From: Hydrogenophaga flava NBRC 102514 | GTDB lineage: Bacteria; Pseudomonadota; Gammaproteobacteria; Burkholderiales; Burkholderiaceae_C | Direction of reading: 5' to 3' | NCBI RefSeq assembly: GCF_001571145.1 | Contig: NZ_BCTF01000009.1 | Span: 62,001 to 126,000 of the forward strand | DNA length: 64,000 nt | Shown here: positions 24,634 through 35,755 of the stretch, one piece after another | How positions within the stretch are numbered: the first letter of the stretch is position 1 | Layout of the letters: each line of letters begins with the position of its first letter | Program-made: the position numbers and the translations under genes | Notes under the pieces: model-generated | Database searches by the model: none | Seen by the model: only the letters and a program-made list of their open reading frames with translations | Told to the model about the DNA's origin: nothing

Positions 24634-25709
24634 TGGTGAAACCTCCGCAAGGCAAGACCGGTGGAGGTGAGATAGGACGGGGCCTCCCTGGCGATCTTTC
24701 TCGCTTGAACGGAAGAGGCCATTTCCATGCCGTCAAACGGATTGATCACCATGCACGCGAAGGAGGTTTGATGGGTCACCGCTTCGGTCAACCCTGGCAG
24801 AGCAGCACTTCCACCAGCCAGCAAAATGTGATCCACCTTGTTGTGCGGCGTACTGGTAAAGAAAAACTGGAGTGCCCTGCCAACCTCTTGAGCCATGCTC
24901 TCGATGAATGGCTCCAAGACGGCAGACCGATAGTCGTCTGGCAAATCACCCGAGCGCTTTTTCGCCTCCGCCTCATCGGCAGAAAACCCGTACTGTCGAA
25001 CAATCAGTTGAGTAAGCTGTGCACCGCCAAATGCCTGGTCACGCTCGTACAACACATCGTCGTTGCGCATCACCTGCATGCTCGTGGTCATCGCGCCTAC
25101 TTCAAACAGTGCCACCAGTGAGTCGACACCTTGGTTGGGCAGCGTCTCGATCACACGGCCCGCAGCCATACGAGAGGCGAAGGGCTCCACGTCCATGATC
25201 ACCGGCTTCAGCCCAGCTGCTTCAGCGAGACCCTGGCGATCAGACACCTTTTCCTTGCGAGATGCTGCAATCAGCACCTCGGCATCCCCAACAGAATTGG
25301 CGCTAGGACCAATCACACAGAAGTCCAGGCTCACTTCGTCAAGTGAAAATGGAATGTACTGATTGGCTTCTGACTCGACTTGTGCCTCCAGCTCCTTGTC
25401 TGACAGGCCGCCAGGCAGAACGATTTTCTTGGTGATCACAGCCGACGCCGGCAGAGCCATGGCGACGTTTTTTGTCTTGCTGCCGCTCTTGCGTACCACC
25501 CGGCGAACCGCCTCCGCCACCTCGTCGAATTTTTCGATGTTGCCATCGGTGATCCAGCCCCGCTCCAAGGGCTCAATGGCGCATCGCTCAAGAACCAGAT
25601 CTCCGGATCGGTTGCGGCCCAGTTCAACCAGCTTGACACTCGACGAGCTCACATCGATGCCCAGCAGCGGCGCCGGATCCCGGCTAAAAAACGACCCCAA
25701 TGAGATCAA
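24630..25709 (-). CDS. pilM: type IV pilus actin-like protein PilM
   Basis: The 359-residue cytoplasmic protein has the FtsA/actin-like fold: phosphate-1 motif LGIDVSSSSVKLVEL at about residues 17-31 and the adenosine motif ILLAGGSAALPGL at about 293-306. It assembles with the PilN N-terminus and organises the inner-membrane platform. It is the first gene of pilMNOPQ, transcribed away from mrcA, as in Pseudomonas and other Proteobacteria. Confidence 0.97.
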   Translation of the reverse strand: MISLGSFFSRDPAPLLGIDVSSSSVKLVELGRNRSGDLVLERCAIEPLERGWITDGNIEKFDEVAEAVRRVVRKSGSKTKNVAMALPASAVITKKIVLPGGLSDKELEAQVESEANQYIPFSLDEVSLDFCVIGPSANSVGDAEVLIAASRKEKVSDRQGLAEAAGLKPVIMDVEPFASRMAAGRVIETLPNQGVDSLVALFEVGAMTTSMQVMRNDDVLYERDQAFGGAQLTQLIVRQYGFSADEAEAKKRSGDLPDDYRSAVLEPFIESMAQEVGRALQFFFTSTPHNKVDHILLAGGSAALPGLTEAVTHQTSFACMVINPFDGMEMASSVQARKIAREAPSYLTSTGLALRRFHQ

Positions 25710-25980
25710 GGTGGCCCCCAGAAATGGTGGCGCCAGAGGGCGCCGGACTTAAGAAATCACTTCAATGCTAGCAGCAAGCCCTTTGTGCAGCAAAGAATTT
25801 ACATGTTTGGCACAAACAGAAACGTTGTCAAAAGCATACGCAAAAAGTCGGGGGTAGACCGTGGAACACCACCCCCAAGGCCGTGACCAGCCCTGACCGT
25901 CGACAATATGGAGCCAGTGTTCCGGGTCGTCACTCAGGGGCCTGAGTTTTGATGTTCCAACACAGCTTTCCACCCAACGC
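25710..25980. promoter_or_regulatory. divergent intergenic region pilM / mrcA
   Basis: This 271-base gap must hold both promoters. On the minus strand a perfect -35 (TTGACA, 25831 to 25826) faces pilM, but the hexamer 17 bases further (AAACAT) is a weak -10. I see no convincing hexamer pair for mrcA. A minus-strand open frame (25749-26066) crosses the mrcA start and looks spurious. Confidence 0.4.
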
Positions 25981-28401
25981 ATGGCCCAAGAAACCGACGC
26001 ATCACGACCCGACCACCCGACCGGTGCGCCCCTCGTGCTTCGATGGATTGGCAAGGGGCTGGCCACCCTCGCCGGGCTTGCGGTCGCGTCGACGCTTGCA
26101 TTGCTGATGGGCGTGGGGTTGGCGTTGGCGGTGGCCTATCCCAATCTCCCTGACGTGGCCGATCTGGCCGACTACCGACCGAAGTTACCGCTGCGTGTGC
26201 TCACCGCCGATGGCCAACTGATCGGGGAGTTCGGAGAGGAACGGCGCAATCTGCTGTCCATCAAGGACATTCCGGATGTCATGAAGAATGCGGTGCTGGC
26301 CATCGAAGACTCCCGGTTCTTCGAGCACAGCGGGGTTGACTACCGCGGAATGCTGCGAGCGGCTCTGGCCAATCTGGGACAGGCCAAAAGCCAGGGTGCG
26401 TCCACCATCACGATGCAGGTGGCGCGGAATGTCTATCTCTCCGCGGAAAAGAGCTACACCCGCAAGATCTACGAGGTGTTGCTCACGTTCAAGCTGGAGC
26501 ATCTGCTGACCAAGGAACAGATCCTCGAGATCTACATGAACCAGATCTTCCTGGGTCAGCGCGCGTATGGGTTCTCCACCGCCGCGCAAACCTATTTCGG
26601 CAAGCAGCTCAAGGACGTCACCATTGCCGAGGCGGCGATGCTGGCCGGCCTGCCCAAGGCACCATCGGCCTACAACCCGATCAGCAATCCGAAGCGGGCC
26701 CGCACCCGGCAGCTTTACATCATTGACCGCATGCTGGAAAACGGATTCATCACGGCCGACGAGGCGCAGCAGGCCAAGGCTGAGGAGCTCAAGCTTCGCC
26801 CGATGAATGTACAGCTCAAGGTGCATGCCGAATATGTGGCCGAGATGGTCCGCCAGGCGATGGTGCAGCAATACGGGGAAGAAGCCTACACCCGAGGTCT
26901 GGTGGTCACCACCAGCCTGAAGGCCAACGAACAGGAAGCGGCCTATCGGGCGTTGCGCCAGGGCATCCTGGATTACGAGCGTCGCCAGGCGTACCGCGGC
27001 CCCGAACAGTTCATCACCCTGCCCGAAGACAAAGCTGCGCAGGCGGATGCGATCGACGAGGCCCTTAACGAACGCCCTGACAGCGATGACCTGATGTCGG
27101 CCGTGGTGCTGTCTGCCAGCCCCCGCAAGGTGGTGGCCATCCGGCAGGACGGGGACCCCTTTGAGATCACGGGAGAGGGCTTGCGCCCCGCCGCATCGGG
27201 CTTGAGCGAGCGCGCCGCGCCGAATATCCGCATCCGACCTGGGGCGGTCATTCGGGTGGTCAAGGGGCAGAACAACTCCTGGCGGATTTCCCAGTTGCCG
27301 GAGGTCGAGTCTGCGTTTGTGGCGCTGGACCCTCGCAACGGAGCGATTCGGGCCCTGGTGGGTGGTTTCGATTTTCAGAAAAACAAGTTCAACCACGTGA
27401 CACAGGCCTGGCGCCAACCGGGTTCCAGCTTCAAGCCATTCGTGTATTCGGCGGCCCTTGAGAAGGGGGTGACGCCGACGACCGTGGTGAACGACGCACC
27501 GCTGTTCTACTCCGCCGCCGAAACCGGCGGCAAGCCCTGGGAACCCAAGAACTACGACGGCCAGTTCGAAGGACCGATGTCGGTCCGCCGTGCGTTGGCG
27601 CGCTCCAAGAACATGGTGTCCATCCGAGTGCTGCAGCTCGTGGGTACACAAAGCGCCCAGGAATGGGTGACCCGTTTTGGCTTCGAGGCCGACAAGCACC
27701 CGCCGTATCTCACCATGGCCCTGGGCGCCGGAGCCGTCACCCCCATGCAGATGGCAGCCGGATACGCCGTGTTCGCCAATGGCGGCTATCGGGTGACGCC
27801 TTCGCTGGTCACCAAGGTGGTCGAGCACAAGGGACGGGTGCTGTACGAAAGCCAGCCCGAGGCCCCAACCGAATCGCAGCGAGCCATTGAGCCGCGCAAC
27901 GCATTTGTCATGAGCAACCTGCTACAGGAGATCACGCGCTCGGGCACGGCGGCACGTGCCCAGGCGGTGCTCAAGCGCCCCGACCTGTATGGCAAGACTG
28001 GCACAACCAACGATTCGATGGATGCCTGGTTCGTCGGCTACCAGCCCACCGTGGTGGCGGCCGCCTGGGTCGGCTACGACACGCCACGCAATCTGGGCAG
28101 CCGCGAAACCGGCGGCGGCCTCAGCCTGCCGATCTGGATTTCCTACATGACAGAGGCACTCAAGGGTGTGCCAGTGGCTGAGATCGAGGCCCCGGCCGGG
28201 GTGATCCATGTTGGCAACGAGTGGTACTACGAAGAGTACGGCCCGGGCCGCGGTGTGCGCGGATTGGGGCTGAACGACCCCTGGCCAGGCTCAACGCCGA
28301 CCGGGGACCCGGCGTCCAGCGATCAGGACGCCGGAGACACCGGCAAGGCTCCCGCCGAAGGGGAGGACCGGCGCAGCATCCTGGACCTGTTCAGAAACTG
28401 A
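25981..28401 (+). CDS. mrcA: bifunctional penicillin-binding protein 1A
   Basis: The 806-residue class A PBP polymerises and cross-links peptidoglycan in the periplasm. A membrane anchor lies at about residues 27-56. The glycosyltransferase domain shows [12 protein letters not shown] and [10 protein letters not shown]. After an OB-like insert the transpeptidase domain shows the active-site SxxK in GSSFKPF, then SKN ([10 protein letters not shown]) and KTGTT. All catalytic motifs are intact. The pairing with divergent pilM is conserved across Proteobacteria. The 3' end overlaps the convergent cyaY by 11 bases. Confidence 0.97.
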   Translation: MAQETDASRPDHPTGAPLVLRWIGKGLATLAGLAVASTLALLMGVGLALAVAYPNLPDVADLADYRPKLPLRVLTADGQLIGEFGEERRNLLSIKDIPDVMKNAVLAIEDSRFFEHSGVDYRGMLRAALANLGQAKSQGASTITMQVARNVYLSAEKSYTRKIYEVLLTFKLEHLLTKEQILEIYMNQIFLGQRAYGFSTAAQTYFGKQLKDVTIAEAAMLAGLPKAPSAYNPISNPKRARTRQLYIIDRMLENGFITADEAQQAKAEELKLRPMNVQLKVHAEYVAEMVRQAMVQQYGEEAYTRGLVVTTSLKANEQEAAYRALRQGILDYERRQAYRGPEQFITLPEDKAAQADAIDEALNERPDSDDLMSAVVLSASPRKVVAIRQDGDPFEITGEGLRPAASGLSERAAPNIRIRPGAVIRVVKGQNNSWRISQLPEVESAFVALDPRNGAIRALVGGFDFQKNKFNHVTQAWRQPGSSFKPFVYSAALEKGVTPTTVVNDAPLFYSAAETGGKPWEPKNYDGQFEGPMSVRRALARSKNMVSIRVLQLVGTQSAQEWVTRFGFEADKHPPYLTMALGAGAVTPMQMAAGYAVFANGGYRVTPSLVTKVVEHKGRVLYESQPEAPTESQRAIEPRNAFVMSNLLQEITRSGTAARAQAVLKRPDLYGKTGTTNDSMDAWFVGYQPTVVAAAWVGYDTPRNLGSRETGGGLSLPIWISYMTEALKGVPVAEIEAPAGVIHVGNEWYYEEYGPGRGVRGLGLNDPWPGSTPTGDPASSDQDAGDTGKAPAEGEDRRSILDLFRN

Positions 28402-28720
28402 AACTCAGCGGTTGCCCCGCCTGCTCACTGGCGCAGCGCGACAGGTGGTCAAAGAACTCACCATGTCCTTTGGTGTCCATCCACTGGGACCCATCCCAAC
28501 GGTAATGAAAGCCGCCCGCGCGCGCCGCCATCCAGACTTCATGCAGCGGCTTCTGCAGGTTGATGATGATCTGGCTGCGGTTGGAAAACGTCAGTGTGAC
28601 CATGCCACCCACCCGCTGGTTGTCCAGGTCGGCATCGCTCTCATCATTGATGCGGTCACAGCCGCGCTCCACAGCCTTGAGGAGCGCTTCGGCCAGGTCC
28701 ATGTACTCGGAATCGGTCAT
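28391..28720 (-). CDS. cyaY: frataxin-like iron-sulfur assembly protein CyaY
   Basis: The 109-residue acidic protein starts at the ATG at 28720 ([20 protein letters not shown]). It shows the frataxin fold: an N-terminal acidic helix, the strand motif [20 protein letters not shown] and the diagnostic [20 protein letters not shown]. CyaY binds iron and modulates IscS. It diverges from lptM and converges on mrcA with an 11-base overlap. Confidence 0.96.
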   Translation of the reverse strand: MTDSEYMDLAEALLKAVERGCDRINDESDADLDNQRVGGMVTLTFSNRSQIIINLQKPLHEVWMAARAGGFHYRWDGSQWMDTKGHGEFFDHLSRCASEQAGQPLSFSF

Positions 28721-28765
28721 TACAATGCCACCACTATGTCGAACAAAACCATTGTAGGTGGCCGT

Positions 28766-28966
28766 ATGTTCCGTTGCAGTGCCTGGTCTGCGGTGGCCTT
28801 GCTGGTCGTGTCGACGGCGATCACGGGCTGCGGCCAAAAGGGCCCGCTCTACATGCCAGCCCCTAAGGCATCGGCATCGACTCCGGCGAAACCAGCCCCC
28901 ACGAATCCCGCCAACAGTACGGTCCCGGCCCCGCCAGCTGAACCCGCTACCGATCCCGCGCGCTGA
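28766..28966 (+). CDS. lptM: LPS translocon maturation lipoprotein LptM (YifL-like)
   Basis: The 66-residue lipoprotein has a signal ending AITGC and the hallmark mature N-terminus [10 protein letters not shown] followed by a Pro/Ala-rich disordered tail. LptM assists LptD oxidative maturation in the outer-membrane LPS translocon. The ATG at 28766 with AGGTGG just upstream is preferred over an in-frame ATG at 28736, which would put ten extra residues before the signal. Beside cyaY it occupies the same place as in many Proteobacteria. Its 3' end overlaps the convergent msrQ by 20 bases. Confidence 0.9.
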   Translation: MFRCSAWSAVALLVVSTAITGCGQKGPLYMPAPKASASTPAKPAPTNPANSTVPAPPAEPATDPAR

Positions 28967-29584
28967 CCATTCCCACAGCGCCGTTTCGCATGGGGCGCTT
29001 GAGCCGGCGCCACAGACGCCATCCCAGCAGGCCGCCAAGAATGGCGGCGTACACCGCCACCTCAGCGAAGTCCTGCTTGCCAGCGCGCATCCAGAAGAAA
29101 TGCAGCACTGCCAGCGCGGCGATCGCATAGACGGATCGGTGCAGTGCTTGCCAGCGGGCCGCCCCGAGCCAGCGGATGGCCCGGTTGAACGACGTGGCCG
29201 CCAGCACCAGCAGCAGCAGCCAGCCCAGTGTGCCGACCAGGATGAACGGGCGCTTGGGCACGTCGGCCACGATGTCCTGCCACACGAAGCCCATGTCGAA
29301 CCAGGCATAGGCCAGCCAGTGCAGGCTGGCGTAGAAGAACACGAACAGACCGAGCATGCGGCGCAACCGTGCCAGCTGTGGCCAGCCCATCCACACGCGC
29401 AGGGGAGTGACAAGCAGCACCAGCACCAGCGCTCGCAGACTCCAGTCGCCCAGCGAACGGATCAGCGCTTCAGCCGGATTGGCACCCAGCCGGTCATTGA
29501 ATGCCGCCCATACCAGCCACGCCAATGGCAATAGCCACAACACAAACACCACCGGCTTGACCGCCGGATGGCCCAGCCAGCGCA

Positions 29585-29585
<1 letters not shown>
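28947..29585 (-). CDS. msrQ: haem-binding membrane subunit MsrQ of methionine sulfoxide reductase
   Basis: MsrQ (YedZ) is the b-type haem membrane protein that delivers electrons to periplasmic MsrP. The 212-residue protein shows about six helices and the histidine-bearing motifs [15 protein letters not shown] and [19 protein letters not shown] of the ferric-reductase-like family. Its ATG shares one base with the msrP stop (TGATG), so the pair is coupled. Confidence 0.95.
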
Positions 29586-30589
<1,004 letters not shown>

Positions 30590-30650
30590 GGCGTGCTCCT
30601 GAGGATGGACATCCGTCGTGGGAGCCGCCAGTTTCTTACAAGTTCGGGAA

Positions 30651-32015
30651 TCAGAGTTCGCCGTAGCTGTGAAGCCCCGACAGGAACATGTTCACACCCA
30701 GGAACGCGAACGTCGTCACGGCCAGGCCGACCAGGGCCCACCAGGCCGCGACCGTGCCGCGCAGGCCCTTCATCAGGCGCATGTGCAGCCACGCCGCGTA
30801 GTTCAGCCAGACGATCAGGGCCCAGGTTTCCTTGGGGTCCCAGCTCCAGTAACCACCCCATGCCTCGGCGGCCCAGAAGGCGCCGAGCACAGTGGCGATG
30901 GTGAAGAAGGCGAAGCCGACTGCGATCGCCTTGTACATCACGTCGTCCAGCACCTCGAAGCTGGGCAGGCGCGCGGCAATGCGACCACGCACTGCCAGAA
31001 TGCCACCGACGATCAGGGCTGAAATGCCGAAATAGATGAACCAGTAGCTGCCGCCCTTCTCGGTCGCTCCCTGGCGGAACACGATGGGTTCAAAACACAG
31101 CACCACACCGAGGATGAACAGCGGTGCCAGCTTGTACCAGCGGGTTTCGCTGGCGCTCTGCTTGATCAGGTAGGCAAAGGCCAGCATGGCCGAAATCGCG
31201 AAGGTGCCGTAGCCAATGAAGTTGGCCGGCACGTGCAGTTTCATCCACCAGCTCTTGAGCGCCGGCACGAGCGGCTGGATCTGGTGAGCTTCACGCACCA
31301 CCGTGTACCAGAGCAGGAACCCGACCGCAGCGCTGACCACCAGCATCACGAAGGCACCCATCGAGCGCGTCTTGTACTGGTCTTCGTAGTACAGATAGAA
31401 AGCGGCCGTCATCCAGCAGAACAGCACGAACACCTCGTAGAGGTTGCTGACCGGGATGTGGCCGATGTCCGGGCCAATCTGGTGGCTCTCGAACCAGCGC
31501 ACCATGGTGCCGACCAGCGCCAGCGTCACCGCCACCCAGGCCATGCGCGAACCCAGCGCTTCGAAGGTGTTGCCATCGCGCGAGAACATGCCCACCCAGT
31601 AAAACGCCGTGCTCATGAAGAACAGCATGCTCATCCACAGGATCGCGGACTGGCTGGAGATGAAGTACTTCAGCAGGAACACCGTGTCGGCGCGCGCCAG
31701 CACAGCAGCCCCGCCGTCCGGGGGCAGGTACAGCCAGATCGCCAGCAAGGGCAAGGCCGCGACCACCGCCATCAGCCGGCTCATCGGGCGCCAGAACCAG
31801 CCGAGCCAGATCAGCACCGGGGCGGTACCCACCAGGATCCACTTTTCGTAGATGTCCATCGCGGCGTCGTAACGCACAAACGCCCAGGCGGCCCCGCCGA
31901 TCACCAGGGCGGCGAACAGCCAGTCCCACGCCGTGCGGCTGGCGAGAAAACCCGGGCCCAGGCCCACGCCCTGCCGGTTGTTCTTCAGTTCAAAGGTCTG
32001 GGTCGCTGTGTTCAT
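30651..32015 (-). CDS. ccsB: System II cytochrome c biogenesis protein (ResC/CcsA type)
   Basis: The 454-residue polytopic protein carries the tryptophan-rich haem-handling signature [19 protein letters not shown] near the C-terminus. With ResB it exports and ligates haem to apocytochromes c in the periplasm. Naming differs between systems: this is the ResC/CcsA-like partner that is often labelled ccsB. Start and stop spacing show coupling to resB (four-base overlap). Confidence 0.94.
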   Translation of the reverse strand: MNTATQTFELKNNRQGVGLGPGFLASRTAWDWLFAALVIGGAAWAFVRYDAAMDIYEKWILVGTAPVLIWLGWFWRPMSRLMAVVAALPLLAIWLYLPPDGGAAVLARADTVFLLKYFISSQSAILWMSMLFFMSTAFYWVGMFSRDGNTFEALGSRMAWVAVTLALVGTMVRWFESHQIGPDIGHIPVSNLYEVFVLFCWMTAAFYLYYEDQYKTRSMGAFVMLVVSAAVGFLLWYTVVREAHQIQPLVPALKSWWMKLHVPANFIGYGTFAISAMLAFAYLIKQSASETRWYKLAPLFILGVVLCFEPIVFRQGATEKGGSYWFIYFGISALIVGGILAVRGRIAARLPSFEVLDDVMYKAIAVGFAFFTIATVLGAFWAAEAWGGYWSWDPKETWALIVWLNYAAWLHMRLMKGLRGTVAAWWALVGLAVTTFAFLGVNMFLSGLHSYGEL

Positions 32016-34153
32016 GTATTCACCTTCAGCAATTGGGTCTTCAACTGGTCGAACTCCTGATCCGACTCCATCGTCTTGCGATTGGAAGACAGGGCCATGG
32101 ACGCCTGGCTGTGGCCATCCGCACCCGGCGCCAGCCAGATCCAGACGCGCCGTTCACGCACATACAGCATCGCAAACACACCGAGGATCAGCAACACGCA
32201 GCCCAGGTAGACGATGGTCTGGCCGGGCGCGCGGGCCACCTGGAAGACGCTGGCCTGCACGTGCTGGAAGTCCTTGAGCTGGAAGGTCATCGGCGCCGGG
32301 TAGTAGAAGCTGTCGCTCAGGCTCAGCACCGCGCGCGACATGAACCGCTGGGTGGCGTCGTCCCGAGGCAGTGGCGCCAGGCCCGCCTTCTCACGGCCCA
32401 ACTGGGCCAGTTCGAACAGCGTGCCATTGAGGATGCGCACCAGCACCTCGCTGGCACGCTCACGCTCGGCCTCGGGCACATTGGATTCAAGGAACGCCGA
32501 CACAGCGGGAAGGCCGCCACGGATCTCGGCGTCCATCCCGGGAGGCACATCCTTGGCTGGCGGCAGCTTTTCGGCGCCGGAAAACAGGCTGATGGCCCGC
32601 TGCGCCGAAGCCTCCAGCGCCTGGCTGAGCTCCGGCTTGTCGGGTTCCACGGCCAGCGCGGCATAGCGCTTGACCGCCTGGGCCCGCATCGCCGGATCGG
32701 CCAACGCCGAGCGCAGGCGCACAAAGCCCTCGATGCTGTCCTTGTCGTCCACAGGCACGCGCAGGTAGCGCATCGGTTCGGACGGGGTTTCGCGGGCGCC
32801 CATCAGATAGACCCGTGCGCCGTCCAGCTCCATCGGCAGCATGTAGTTGTGGAATTCGACCGCCTGCCCGGCAGCGTCGCGCAACTTGTAGGTGATGCTG
32901 GGGCCGACATTGCGCAGCTTCTTTTCGGTGACCGTCTTGTGACCCGAGCCCAGCCGGCTCTCGATCGACTCGCGCAGGTCGACCTTTCGCACATCGGTGG
33001 CAGCGCTGTCGTCCTGGCTGAAGTTCTCGACGTTGATGACCCGGAGCCCGGTGTATTCGAGGGTCAGCTTGCTGTCGCCATTGGTGAGCGAGGACGAGCC
33101 GCCGATCACACCCGAAATCTCGAACGGAGCGACCACGGCACCCATCGGGTAGGCCTGCAGGCTCACCTTCGAACCACCGTCGTCGAAGCTGCTCTGGTAA
33201 ATGTTGATGCCGCGGTGGTTGGCCGGGTGGTTGACCTCGACGCGCGCGGGTTTCTTTTCGCCGGTCTCGTGGTCGTGGATCACGATGTCGCTGGCGAACA
33301 GCTTGGGCATGCCGGTGTCGTAGTACTCGACAATGAACTTCTTGAGCTCGACCGAGAACGGAAGATCCTGCAGCATCACGCCGTCGGACTGGCTGAGGAT
33401 GGCGGTGGACGAACTGGTGCCTTCGGTCACCAGCAGGTTGCCACGGAAGGTCGGGTTGGAAGGCGAGAGACGGTGCTGTGCGGGCACGTCGGCGATCATG
33501 CCGCCGCCGCTGAACGAGCTCTTGCCGTTGAACCACATCTGGGCACGGACGATCAGGTCGCCATCCAGCAGGCCACCGATGCACACCAGGACGATGGCGC
33601 TGTGCGCGGCCAGATAGCCGATCTTGTTGGCCGTGCCCTTCTTGGCGGCGACCATCCAGCCCTGCCCTTCCGACACCGCTCGCGACTGCAACTTCACCCG
33701 CCACCCGGAAGCCAGCAGCGTCTGACCAACCCGGTGCGCAGCCGCCTCGGGCGCTTCGGCCAGCGTGCTTTCCCCCCGGTGAGGAAAGGACTTCAGGCTC
33801 TGCTCGCGGATGTTTTCCTTGAAGGCCTTGAAGTCGGCAAAGATCTTGGGGGTGTTGCGGACGATGCACAGGGAGGTGCTGATCACCAGAAACGCCAGGA
33901 TCAGCAGGAACCACCAGACGCTGTAGACCGTGAACAGGCCGGCCTTGCCGAACACCTCGGCCCAGAACGGTCCGAACTGGTTGACGTAGTTGTTCAGCGG
34001 CTCGTGCTGCTTGACGACGGTGCCGATCACCGAAGCGATGCAGATGACCGTCAGCAGCGAGATCGCGAACCGCATCGACGACAGCAGCTCCACCATGTTG
34101 CCAAGCACACGGGAACCGGATCGGAGCTGGAAACCTTGGGTGGAAGCGGTCAT
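32012..34153 (-). CDS. resB: System II cytochrome c biogenesis protein ResB
   Basis: ResB holds apocytochrome and haem with the ResC-type partner. The ATG at 34153 yields 713 residues starting MTASTQGFQLRSGSRVLGNMVELLSSMRFAISLL; the open frame continues 84 bases upstream without family similarity. Three N-terminal helices, a large periplasmic domain and a final helix (VYLGCVLLILGVFAMLYV) match the family. It is followed immediately by ccsB. Confidence 0.95.
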   Translation of the reverse strand: MTASTQGFQLRSGSRVLGNMVELLSSMRFAISLLTVICIASVIGTVVKQHEPLNNYVNQFGPFWAEVFGKAGLFTVYSVWWFLLILAFLVISTSLCIVRNTPKIFADFKAFKENIREQSLKSFPHRGESTLAEAPEAAAHRVGQTLLASGWRVKLQSRAVSEGQGWMVAAKKGTANKIGYLAAHSAIVLVCIGGLLDGDLIVRAQMWFNGKSSFSGGGMIADVPAQHRLSPSNPTFRGNLLVTEGTSSSTAILSQSDGVMLQDLPFSVELKKFIVEYYDTGMPKLFASDIVIHDHETGEKKPARVEVNHPANHRGINIYQSSFDDGGSKVSLQAYPMGAVVAPFEISGVIGGSSSLTNGDSKLTLEYTGLRVINVENFSQDDSAATDVRKVDLRESIESRLGSGHKTVTEKKLRNVGPSITYKLRDAAGQAVEFHNYMLPMELDGARVYLMGARETPSEPMRYLRVPVDDKDSIEGFVRLRSALADPAMRAQAVKRYAALAVEPDKPELSQALEASAQRAISLFSGAEKLPPAKDVPPGMDAEIRGGLPAVSAFLESNVPEAERERASEVLVRILNGTLFELAQLGREKAGLAPLPRDDATQRFMSRAVLSLSDSFYYPAPMTFQLKDFQHVQASVFQVARAPGQTIVYLGCVLLILGVFAMLYVRERRVWIWLAPGADGHSQASMALSSNRKTMESDQEFDQLKTQLLKVNT

Positions 34154-34291
34154 GAAAGCGTTGAAAACAGAAACAGGGCGGTTCCGGTACAGCCAGAACA
34201 CACCCTGTTGTGAGTCGCCAGTGGTCTGGCAGTTCAACCGGTATGCAATCGCACCCGCATTTTCCCGCCAAACATTATTGGTTGCTTATAT

Positions 34292-34309
34292 CCCCCGGGT
34301 CCGCGGGGG
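34292..34309. other. GC-rich hairpin between cytochrome c4 and resB genes
   Basis: CCCCCG at 34292-34297 can pair with CGGGGG at 34304-34309 around a six-base loop, just downstream of the cytochrome c stop on the minus strand. There is no T-run, so it may protect or pause the transcript but is not a standard terminator. Confidence 0.4.
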
Positions 34310-34317
34310 TCTTATGG

Positions 34318-34932
34318 TCAGCGCAGGCCGGCGATGTAATCGGACACGGCCTTGATTTCCATGTCGTTCATCTTGGCGGCCACGCCGGTCATCTGGGCGT
34401 TGTTGTTGCGGGCACCAGCGCGGAACGCGTTGAGCTGGGTGCGGGTGTACTCGGCATGTTGGCCCGACAGACGCGGGTACTGGGCCGGAATGCCAGACCC
34501 GGTGGGGCCGTGGCAGCCAGCGCAGGCGGCGATCTGGCGATCCTGGATGCCACCCCGGTAGATGCGCTCACCGACGCGGACCAAGTCCTTTTCGGTGGCA
34601 AAACCGGTGGTGGCATTCTGGTCGGCCAGCCAGTAGGCGATGTTGCGCATGTCCTCGTCGGACAGGGCGGAAGCAAACCCCTTCATCACCGCGTTGTCGC
34701 GCTTGCCCGACTTGAACTCCTGCAGCTGCTTGACCAGGTACTCCGGGTGCTGGCGGGCGAGCTTGGGATTGGCGGGCGTGGTCGAATTGCCATCGGCCGC
34801 GTGACAGGCCACGCACACCTGGCCGTACAGGGCAGCACCCTTGGCAAGATCGGGCTTGGCGGTCTGAGCATGAGCGCTGAACGACAGGACGGCCGCTGCG
34901 GCGGCGCAAAGAAGTGATGCAGGCAATTTCAT
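34318..34932 (-). CDS. dihaem cytochrome c4-type protein
   Basis: The 204-residue precursor has a Sec signal (MKLPASLLCAAAAAVLSFSAHA) and two haem-binding CxxCH sites: CVACH around residue 45 and CAGCH around residue 136. Axial methionines are available in each half (NAVMKGFASALS and NAQMTGVAAKM). The internal duplication is the cytochrome c4 pattern. Such proteins carry electrons to terminal oxidases. Its location in front of resB-ccsB matches the need for maturation of its haem attachments. Confidence 0.93.
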   Translation of the reverse strand: MKLPASLLCAAAAAVLSFSAHAQTAKPDLAKGAALYGQVCVACHAADGNSTTPANPKLARQHPEYLVKQLQEFKSGKRDNAVMKGFASALSDEDMRNIAYWLADQNATTGFATEKDLVRVGERIYRGGIQDRQIAACAGCHGPTGSGIPAQYPRLSGQHAEYTRTQLNAFRAGARNNNAQMTGVAAKMNDMEIKAVSDYIAGLR

Positions 34933-35010
34933 GTCTGGGGCTGTCGTCACAGGGACGGCGTCGGGTTGATTGGAATTCGCAGGGAAACAGAAGACAACCG
35001 GGGGATTTTA

Positions 35011-35023
35011 CAATGGCCCATTG
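35011..35023. promoter_or_regulatory. palindrome in the divergent cytochrome c4/engB promoter region
   Basis: CAATGG-C-CCATTG is a perfect 6-bp inverted repeat located 13 bases before the engB start. The sequence TACAAT at 35009-35014 is a good -10 for engB and overlaps it; no clear -35 is seen. On the other strand TAAAAT (35010 to 35005) could be a -10 for the cytochrome gene. Confidence 0.4.
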
Positions 35024-35035
35024 GTAATACCCCTG

Positions 35036-35755
35036 ATGACCCACGCCCCCACCTCCTCCTCCACCGCCCCGCGCCCCACACGCCCGGACCCCAAGATCGC
35101 CCATGGCTGGCTGCACACGGCGCGATTCCTGACCACCGCGCCACAGCTGGAGCACCTGCCTGCCCTGGATCTGCCGGAAATCGCTTTCGTCGGGCGCTCC
35201 AACGCTGGCAAGTCGACCTCGATCAACACGCTGACCCAGCAGAAGCGCCTGGCCTTCGCATCCAAGACACCGGGTCGCACGCAGAGCATCAACCTGTTCG
35301 CACTGGGCAAGCAGGGCGTCACCGATGCGGTGCTGGCCGATCTCCCGGGCTATGGCTACGCAGCGGTGCCCAAGGAAGCCAAGCTGCGCTGGCAGCGCGT
35401 GATGGCCAACTACCTGGTCACGCGTGAAAACCTGCGTGCGGTGGTGCTGCTGTGCGACCCGCGTTTGGGGCTGACCGAGCTGGACGAGGCCCTGCTGGAG
35501 ATCATTCGCCCTCGCGTCGAAGAAGGTCTGAAGTTTCTGGTGCTGCTGACCAAGGCCGACAAGCTTAACCGTGCAGAGGCCAACAAGGCATTGTCTATCG
35601 CGAAGCTGCAGGCCGGCGGCGGCGAGGTCCGGCTGTTCTCGGCGCTCAAGAAGCAGGGCCTGGACGAGGTGGCGCTGCTGCTCTGGGACTGGGCCCATGA
35701 AGCGCCCGCCACGCCCCCGGCTGCGGACGAAGGCGCCGACGACGCTCAGCGATAG
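35036..35755 (+). CDS. engB: ribosome biogenesis GTPase YsxC/EngB
   Basis: The 239-residue GTPase is required for 50S subunit maturation. G1 is GRSNAGKST (residues 53-61), G3 is DLPGYGYA and G4 is TKADKL. The ATG at 35036 is preferred; a 22-residue longer version would reach across the promoter-like region. The N-terminal 20 residues (Ser/Pro/Thr-rich) and the acidic tail are variable in the family. The 3' end overlaps the convergent acyltransferase gene by ten bases. Confidence 0.96.
   Translation: MTHAPTSSSTAPRPTRPDPKIAHGWLHTARFLTTAPQLEHLPALDLPEIAFVGRSNAGKSTSINTLTQQKRLAFASKTPGRTQSINLFALGKQGVTDAVLADLPGYGYAAVPKEAKLRWQRVMANYLVTRENLRAVVLLCDPRLGLTELDEALLEIIRPRVEEGLKFLVLLTKADKLNRAEANKALSIAKLQAGGGEVRLFSALKKQGLDEVALLLWDWAHEAPATPPAADEGADDAQR

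Noticed and set aside
25749..26066. 105-codon minus-strand frame across the mrcA start
   Set aside because: No ribosome site, no family features, overlaps the mrcA signal/anchor region and the divergent promoter area.
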